A stretch of DNA of 64,000 nucleotides from Ramazzottius varieornatus. Its lineage: Eukaryota; Tardigrada; Eutardigrada; Parachela; Ramazzottiidae. Position 1 is the stretch's first letter; every line of letters starts with the position of its first letter. A model generated the notes under the pieces. That model was not told where the DNA came from. It did not search any database and saw only the letters and a list, made by a program, of their open reading frames with translations. Where the stretch lies: contig BDGG01000001.1 in NCBI GenBank assembly GCA_001949185.1, forward strand, positions 5,723,478 through 5,787,477, in the 5' to 3' direction. The position numbers and the translations under genes were made by a program. Positions 59,201 through 64,000 of this stretch are shown here, in pieces.

Positions 59201-59659
59201 AAAGTATTGTGGACTGCAAAATTCAACTGGATGGTCTTCAGGCAAACGGCCTTCGCGATCGGAAAAGACTGGTGTGATGGTCTTGTCATAGTCGTCCGCG
59301 AAGAAGCCCACTTTCTCCTTGGACGAGGTCGCAAGAGAGTAATGGCTTGACTCACAGTCCAAGTAGATGGAACCTTCGTTGACGATCCCTCTTGGAGAAA
59401 CGGGAGTGGATGCCTTCCGCCGTTCAGAATATGCGTCAGCGCTCATCGTTTCCTCGTTGACGAAGGCAAATTTCAGCTGCCTATGTTCCATAGCTTGAGG
59501 TGGAAAGTTCTCTCGTGGTGACTCCGGTGCGATCGACGAGATGTCTCCGCCAAACGACAATGTCAACTCTGGAGCGGAAGGCTGGAGTCGGAGGGGTGGA
59601 GGAACTCTCTCTCTCCATCGGCGTAGCTTCTCGGAGTACGAATCATCCGCCATGGTCAT
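56255..59659 (-). CDS. Long, mostly disordered protein, family not recognised
   Basis: Exons 59659-59141 (M-T-M-A-D-D-S-Y-S-E-K-L-R-R-W-R-E-R), 59057-59017, 58806-58438, then one or two unresolved exons in 58437-57980, then 57975-57771, 57671-57591 and 57445-56255. The middle part looks folded (W-M-F-S-T-E-E-L-L-H-C-A, Y-R-A-Y-L-T-L-K-Q-R-V-F-F, D-W-I-S-V-E-E-S). The last exon gives about 396 residues of Ser/Pro/Thr/Arg-rich disordered sequence with basic patches (S-K-R-K-L-K-K-R) and acidic stretches (D-L-P-D-D-D-E-S). This suggests a nuclear or scaffold role, as inference only. Intron 58807-59016 contains a hairpin element. Confidence 0.65.
58863..58985. repeat. GGCGCAC palindromic element, copy 10
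   Basis: In intron 58807-59016 (210 bp). Core TCTCGAGTGGCGCAT facing TGCGCCACTTGAGA. The left arm shares TCGGGATGATCGT with the right arm of copy 4 and TGGGAGGCC with both arms of copy 4. Confidence 0.8.
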
Positions 59660-59966
59660 GGCCGGCAGTTCGGAGCAAACGAGTCGTCTGTCTATCTGTG
59701 GTCCTTGGACAAACCAGTGAGCTGGCCATAGAGCCTTCCTACCCCACAAGTAACGAGGTAGTGGAGCGGTACCTAACAAGACCATCAAGACCGCCTTGCT
59801 CCAGAAGGAAGAAGATTCCGGAATCCGGATGTATTTTAGTGTTGGCTGCGTTGCGGCCTTGGAAGTTGTGAGGTTTGTCTCGAATCAAAAGATCGAGATC
59901 AATCAACCCAAGGTGTTTGCGAAAGTGGTTGGCTAGCGTGACGTCGCGTTTTCATAATGTTCGCAG

Positions 59967-59974
59967 TGACGTCA
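59967..59974. promoter_or_regulatory. Palindromic CRE (TGACGTCA)
   Basis: Perfect TGACGTCA about 310 bp upstream of the start of the gene at 56255-59659, with a second GTGACGTCG near 59939. Candidate bZIP site. Confidence 0.3.
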
Positions 59975-60164
59975 TGGCTTGAGTGCCGCGCTCCTATTGT
60001 TGTTGAAGTTCCGACGTGAATCAAGCCAGAAACAATTCGTCAACCTCAAACAAGAACTCGCCTTGCCATAAAAAAAGATTGAGGGTGAAATGACAATTGG
60101 TCAAATAAAGAATACAGAAGATGAAATCAGAAGAGCAACACTGGTTTTAATTTTTAAACCGTAA

Positions 60165-60600
60165 TCATTGCAAAAATAAACTGCCCCAAACGGCATGCAG
60201 AACGTATGAGCCTGACAGCCAGAAGAATGCGGCTGGACGGGAGAAGTTTTTTTCACTTTCGTTGCAGAGGTGGGAGTTGCAAATACACACTTCCACCCCT
60301 GACTCTTTACGGCATTTGTTGATGCGAACGCCTGGAACCCCGCAACCTCGGATTAATTTTGCGTCTACTTCCGCCTTGATACACGTATGGATGTCGCCCA
60401 ACTCCGATGGACAGTCGATCTTCATGTCTTCTGACACGATCTCGCACTTTGCATCTCGACTGCAGCTGTAACAGCTAATGCCTTCGGCTTCTACCAATGG
60501 GGCAGCACAAGTTATTCAGAAATCAAAATCCCAACCTATTGCTAAATTCATTTCTCACCTGTTATACCCGACGAAATCAGTAAAATCCACGCTACAACAG
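60165..60600 (-). CDS. Ly6/three-finger GPI-type protein
   Basis: Exon up to about 60489 joins a signal-peptide exon ending at a GTGAGA donor (60557); its reading V-W-S-V-V-A-W-I-L-L-I-S-S-G precedes E-A-E-G-I-S-C-Y-S-C-S. Ten cysteines are spaced as in Ly6 domains: C-Y-S-C, K-C, D-C-P, T-C-I, R-G-C-G, K-C-R, V-C-I-C, L-C-N. The C-terminus is a hydrophobic GPI-attachment-type signal (F-F-W-L-S-G-S-Y-V-L-H-A-V-W). Such proteins modulate channels, receptors or septate junctions in other animals; the target here is unknown. The start codon of the first exon is not located. Confidence 0.8.
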
Positions 60601-60719
60601 ACCAGACGCTTCTTTGCTTGCATGGAACAGTCTGAAGACAATGAGGTAAAAACGAAGAAATTAATAGTTGGCCATCCAGGATCATCTGTACGCACGGTTT
60701 ATCCGGGCGACGATTGACG

Positions 60720-61167
60720 TACCGGAAGAGTAAACAATCACTGCATTCGCATGCATGAGCATGAAGGCATGGATAATTAGGATCACTTCATTGATCCTGT
60801 CTTCGCATCCTGAACCTCTGGTTTGTTGTCTGGAGATCAATACACATCCTGACCTTCAGGAGCAGAAGGACTGGGGCGCTACTGATTCGCTGGATAGCCT
60901 GGAAATTCGGCCGTCATGTAGAGCGCCACCTGGCAGAGGACCGCGCTGGTATATGGTAAGCAATGGTATGGAACACTGCGCGAACTGACACGAGAAAGGA
61001 GTCAAATCCCGGTTTTCCCACCTACCCTGTCCCTGCCATTTTCTCCTTCCATCCGTGCTAACCTTCATCTGCACCATTAATTGTTAGCGATACCGTCCAG
61101 AACTTTTATTGTATTAGTCGAGCAGTACAGGTGAAACTTTAAGAAGGACGATAAAGGACGAATCAAG
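60720..61167. other. Intergenic, no gene seen
   Basis: Upstream region of the Ly6 gene; nothing recognised. Confidence 0.4.
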
Positions 61168-61390
61168 TACACGCGCGACAAGTATGGGCCAGTAAAAACT
61201 ATGGATCAGTCTTTTTCGCTACGGCGGTACAGAAGCATGTACTGTACGTACAAGACTGATTCACACTAACGCACTTTCCGACACATTACTACGGTTGAAT
61301 GTCTGTATTGCCGTCTTTTCAGCCTGGCCCATAATTTTTACTGGCCCATAATTTTTACTGGCCCATATTTTCTCATCATGCGTGTGGCAT
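61168..61390. mobile_element. TA-flanked MITE-like palindrome, copy 2
   Basis: Left end CACGCGCGACAAGTATGGGC, then CAGTAAAAACTATGG. The right end in reverse complement is CACGCATGATGAGAAAATAT, then GGGCCAGTAAAAATTATGG, with the GGCCAGTAAAAATTAT unit repeated twice more. Related to 1800-1982. Confidence 0.65.
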
Positions 61391-61563
61391 ATTTTCACCC
61401 CAACTCGCGGAAAAGCCATGCACGTCTAAAGCTTCGAATATCTGACAAGCGGAATCACATGCAATAAAACTGCCTGGAGTAGATGAAACTCGCATATACT
61501 TTGCAAAACGGTGAGTAGATTCAGAAGGAATCAAGAACGCTGATAGAAAGTTGGAAATAAAGC

Positions 61564-61920
61564 TTAGTCTGCCATCGCTTCCGCCAAGGCTGGGTCGATG
61601 TTACCGAGGCTCTTGGGACAGCACAGCTTCTTCGTTCCAGTGATGCAACATGCCAACTTGGCTTTTCCACAGGCTGACTCCTTGATGACTTGCTTATCAT
61701 GAGGGCAGCTGGGAAGACATATGGGAGCGGTACCTGAAGAGAAAAGGGAGAATAAGGACCAGGAAATACGAAACTGGATACGCCGATATCGCGATTCGGT
61801 TGATTGGCTGATCCACTTACCATGCCATGTGCAATGCTTGGAAGCTGCTTCGGCCTTGTCTAGGCTGAAGAGCACCATCGAGATGACCATCAGCAGTGCA
61901 GCTACACGTCGAGAATCCAT
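61564..61920 (-). CDS. Small secreted 8-cysteine protein, copy 1
   Basis: Exons 61920-61821 and 61733-61564; 89 residues. Signal peptide: A-A-L-L-M-V-I-S-M-V-L-F-S-L-D-K-A-E-A. Mature pattern: H-C-T-W-H-G-T-A-P-I-C-L-P-S-C, then S-A-C-G-K-A-K-L-A-C-C, then K-K-L-C-C. The eight Cys resemble small secreted C-x-W-x-G-T-A-P-x-C proteins seen in invertebrates; it is not a canonical four-disulfide WAP core. Role possibly defence or cuticle; unknown. Confidence 0.8.
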   Translation of the reverse strand: MDSRRVAALLMVISMVLFSLDKAEAASKHCTWHGKWISQSTESRYRRIQFRISWSLFSLFSSGTAPICLPSCPHDKQVIKESACGKAKLACCITGTKKLCCPKSLGNIDPALAEAMAD

Positions 61921-62364
61921 AGCGAAGAGAGGCCGATGTGATTCTGGATGATAACGCTCAAAAATCTGAAAAGAACCCACGGTCGAAAGCTGAAAGCTGG
62001 AAGAAGTAACCCGCAAAGATAACGTTAAACAGACGAGAAAGAATGATTGCTGAAGCTTGCCTCGATCGAAGTTTTCCTTCCAAACTTTGACTTTGCTGTC
62101 ACTGCTGATTCCTGACACTGATAAAGTGAGGTACGAGAAAGGCCTGTCCAGTTGTTATTATTCAAAAGAACGTTGTTTGCGTTGTGATGAATCAACGTCA
62201 GCATCCGCGTTCAACATTGTTCACCGCCCTGGGCTGGGACTTCGAGTAAGATATTCACTTGAACCCGCTAAAGGCAAAACAACAATACCGACACCGGCAA
62301 TGGAGCTCCGCTTAATTTAACTCTGTTCATGATATATGGAGTCTGAAATGACGGATGGACTTAC

Positions 62365-62440
62365 CTGTTCCGTGCCAAGTGCAGTGCTGCAGAGACCCCC
62401 TTACGAGAGTTTCACGCTGTTAACGAGCAGTAAACAAAGG
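62365..62440 (-). pseudogene. Relic first exon of the 8-cysteine family
   Basis: DNA closely matches exon 1 of the copy at 63466-63580: GTGAAACTCTCGTAAGGGGG against GTGGAACTCTCGCAAGGAGG, and CACTGCACTTGGCACGGAAC against CACTGCACATGGCACGGAAC. CAA (Gln) is TAA here. The donor GTAAGT is intact. No second exon was found. Confidence 0.75.
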
Positions 62441-62449
62441 AAAGCGCCT

Positions 62450-63207
62450 GTGCTAAGCAAACGTTGGCCATTTCTGACAAGTGTAGAGCGATCAGAAGCC
62501 CAGTCCTTCCAAGTAGCGCTGACAAAAAGCAAATTTCAGTTTCAGAAGTCAGGTTTCAGGTCAGTCTGTTTACGATATTGAAAGTAAGAATATGTTATCA
62601 GTACATTTCGCCGGTCTTCGTTGAGTCACAGATTTCTAGTGCAGACCAAGATTGGTTTGAGAGATTTACAGTACCTCGTCTATCGGGTCGGCCGATCAAA
62701 GTTTGGACCCCAGAAAATAAGCACCTAAACGGCAATTTGATTAATAAAGATTAACACAAGAAATAAACATGGCCCCGCAGCAGTAAACGCAATGCGACGT
62801 TCGTGGTCCTTGTACACTAGGCCTTCCAACTTGCTGAATTTCGCCTTGACTGTTGGTCAGCTCCTGCGCGTTGAAAAGCAAAGCCGAATATTATTAGAAT
62901 GAAAGGCAGGTTCACGTGGGCGAAACAAACCCCAGAAGCTCGAATTTCCCATTGTTATTTTTCAGCAGACGGAATTTACTTGAGGTATTTGAGTTCCCTG
63001 TCAAAGAAATCTTCTATTGTTGTATTCGGATTCAGATCGGACACAACGGCTGATGGCATACAAAAGCAAAGACAACGGAGATCTGGAGACTAGGGATAGG
63101 CTGATACGTAAATCCCAAGGAGGGAAACTGAGAGGCTCGAACGGCGTAGACTTCGATGAACTAAGAATTGAATAGATCAAATGGCGGCTCTCTCGTTTAG
63201 AACGGGT
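62450..63207. other. Spacer between 8-cysteine paralogues
   Basis: No exon recognised beyond the relic described. Confidence 0.4.
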
Positions 63208-63580
63208 TCAGTCTTTGGCAATAGCCATGGCGGTAGCAGCATCAATCTTCCCTTTCAGTGAGTTTGGACAACACAGCTTCTTGTTGCCGGACAAGCAACA
63301 GACCACCTTGTTCTTTCCGCATTTGTCCTCCACGATTGAAAACTTTCCCATAGGACAGCTGGGCCAGCACATCGGAGCTGTTGAAGAAGAAATAAATTAT
63401 ATACATTGTCAAGCACGATGAGGTATCGGACTCCGGGAAGGATAGACTGATACTCAAAGTCTTACCGGTTCCGTGCCATGTGCAGTGTCGAGGCTCGAAG
63501 AGACCTCCTTGCGAGAGTTCCACGCTAATGAGGAGCAGTAGACAGAAGAACGGGACAATTTTGATCGCGGCGGAAGCCAT
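63208..63580 (-). CDS. Small secreted 8-cysteine protein, copy 2
   Basis: Exons 63580-63466 and 63377-63208, phase 1 junction; about 94 residues. Signal peptide: I-V-P-F-F-C-L-L-L-L-I-S-V-E-L-S-Q-G. Mature part: H-C-T-W-H-G-T-A-P-M-C-W-P-S-C-P, then D-K-C-G-K-N-K-V-V-C-C, then K-K-L-C-C-P. Cysteine spacing and intron position equal those of the copy at 61564-61920, so the two are tandem paralogues. Confidence 0.82.
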
Positions 63581-64000
63581 TTTGATCGATGATTTTGTTA
63601 GGGGGCAATCAGTAACGGGAAACTTGGATGTGTCGAACAGAAGCAGGAAGCTGAAACAACGTCGGGCAGTTCGTCTCAAAGGGTTAGTCACGGTTTCTTA
63701 CCTCGGCTGCAGAAAGTGTCTAAAATTTTCAGATAATGTTTGATCAAAGATGACACAAGCACGTAAAGTCCTTCCTTCCTTGGTGAGTAAACCTGAAAAA
63801 ACATTGAAAGTTGGCAATAGAGATCTGCAGCAAACGCACATTCGTCAGATTTCACGCTCGGGCTCAACGCAGAAATGTTGCTGACAGAGATGCCCTTGGC
63901 TATTTACCTCGGCTATCACTTCCACCGATCGCACTCCAGAAAGTAAACAGCAACGAACTCGAAAGGGACGAATAGCAGGTTTGCACGACGTCGACGAAAA

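Noticed and set aside
61564-63580. WAP four-disulfide core domains
   Set aside because: Eight cysteines are present but the spacing, with two CC pairs near the end and C-T-W-H-G at the start, does not follow the WAP pattern.
1-64000. CRISPR array, bacterial operons, rRNA genes
   Set aside because: No regularly spaced direct repeats, no Shine-Dalgarno-linked gene strings, and all real genes contain spliceosomal introns.

Overview
This is a gene-dense, intron-rich invertebrate nuclear window. Exons are short, most introns are 50-120 bp with GT...AG ends, genes lie on both strands, and there are no bacterial operons, rRNA, tRNA or CRISPR arrays. The gene set (SLC6 transporter, cuticlin-like ZP membrane protein, Quiver/Ly6-like proteins, BEN-domain proteins, twitchin-like Ig/FN3 module) points to a metazoan and most likely an ecdysozoan. 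A tardigrade-like compact genome would fit, but the species cannot be fixed from sequence alone. Exon boundaries were read by eye from splice sites, reading phase and family conservation.

Layout. 1-371: 3' end of a RING-H2 gene. 649-4575 (-): about 17-exon SLC6 transporter. 5540-8329 (-): glutathione reductase. 8870-11264: decayed PIF/Harbinger transposon (DNA-binding ORF plus transposase). 11684-12948 (+): glutamate-cysteine ligase regulatory subunit. 13383-14424 (-): tandem CCCH zinc-finger protein. 15105-21470 (-): three tandem BEN-domain copies, the middle one truncated and stopped. 21718-27559 (+): Quiver/Ly6-like three-finger sequences, with a hAT-type MITE at 22944-23398. 28860-29660 (-): broken, intronless GH16 glucanase relic. 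32545-34356: two unidentified divergent genes. 35896: P-loop fragment. 38593-45011 (+): very large ZP-domain protein. 45709-46315 (-): orphan frameshifted Ig/FN3 module. 47133-48699 (-): unidentified gene. 48932-49602: second hAT MITE. 50029-50840 (+): divergent SKP1. 51253-53771 (-): VPS45. 54445-56032 (+): secreted cysteine-rich protein. 56255-59659 (-): long disordered protein. 60165-60600 (-): GPI-type Ly6 protein. 61564-63580 (-): two small secreted 8-Cys proteins with a dead third exon between them.

Functional links. Glutathione reductase and the GCL regulatory subunit sit back to back, separated only by a dead transposon. One recycles glutathione and the other controls its synthesis, and GCLM intron 1 carries a cluster of CRE-like TGACGT sites. 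SKP1 (ubiquitin ligase adaptor) and VPS45 (endosomal SNARE regulator) are convergent housekeeping genes.

Main discovery candidate. A family of about 100-130-bp imperfect palindromes, each with a core reading AGTGGCGCAC...GTGCGCCACT, occurs at least ten times. Nine copies lie inside introns of seven different genes, and the host introns are 180-310 bp rather than 50-120 bp. Further notable items are a ZP-N domain split by about 1,350 residues of repeats, two hAT MITEs with 8-bp target duplications, a TA-flanked palindromic repeat pair, and several genes with in-frame stops or frameshifts.
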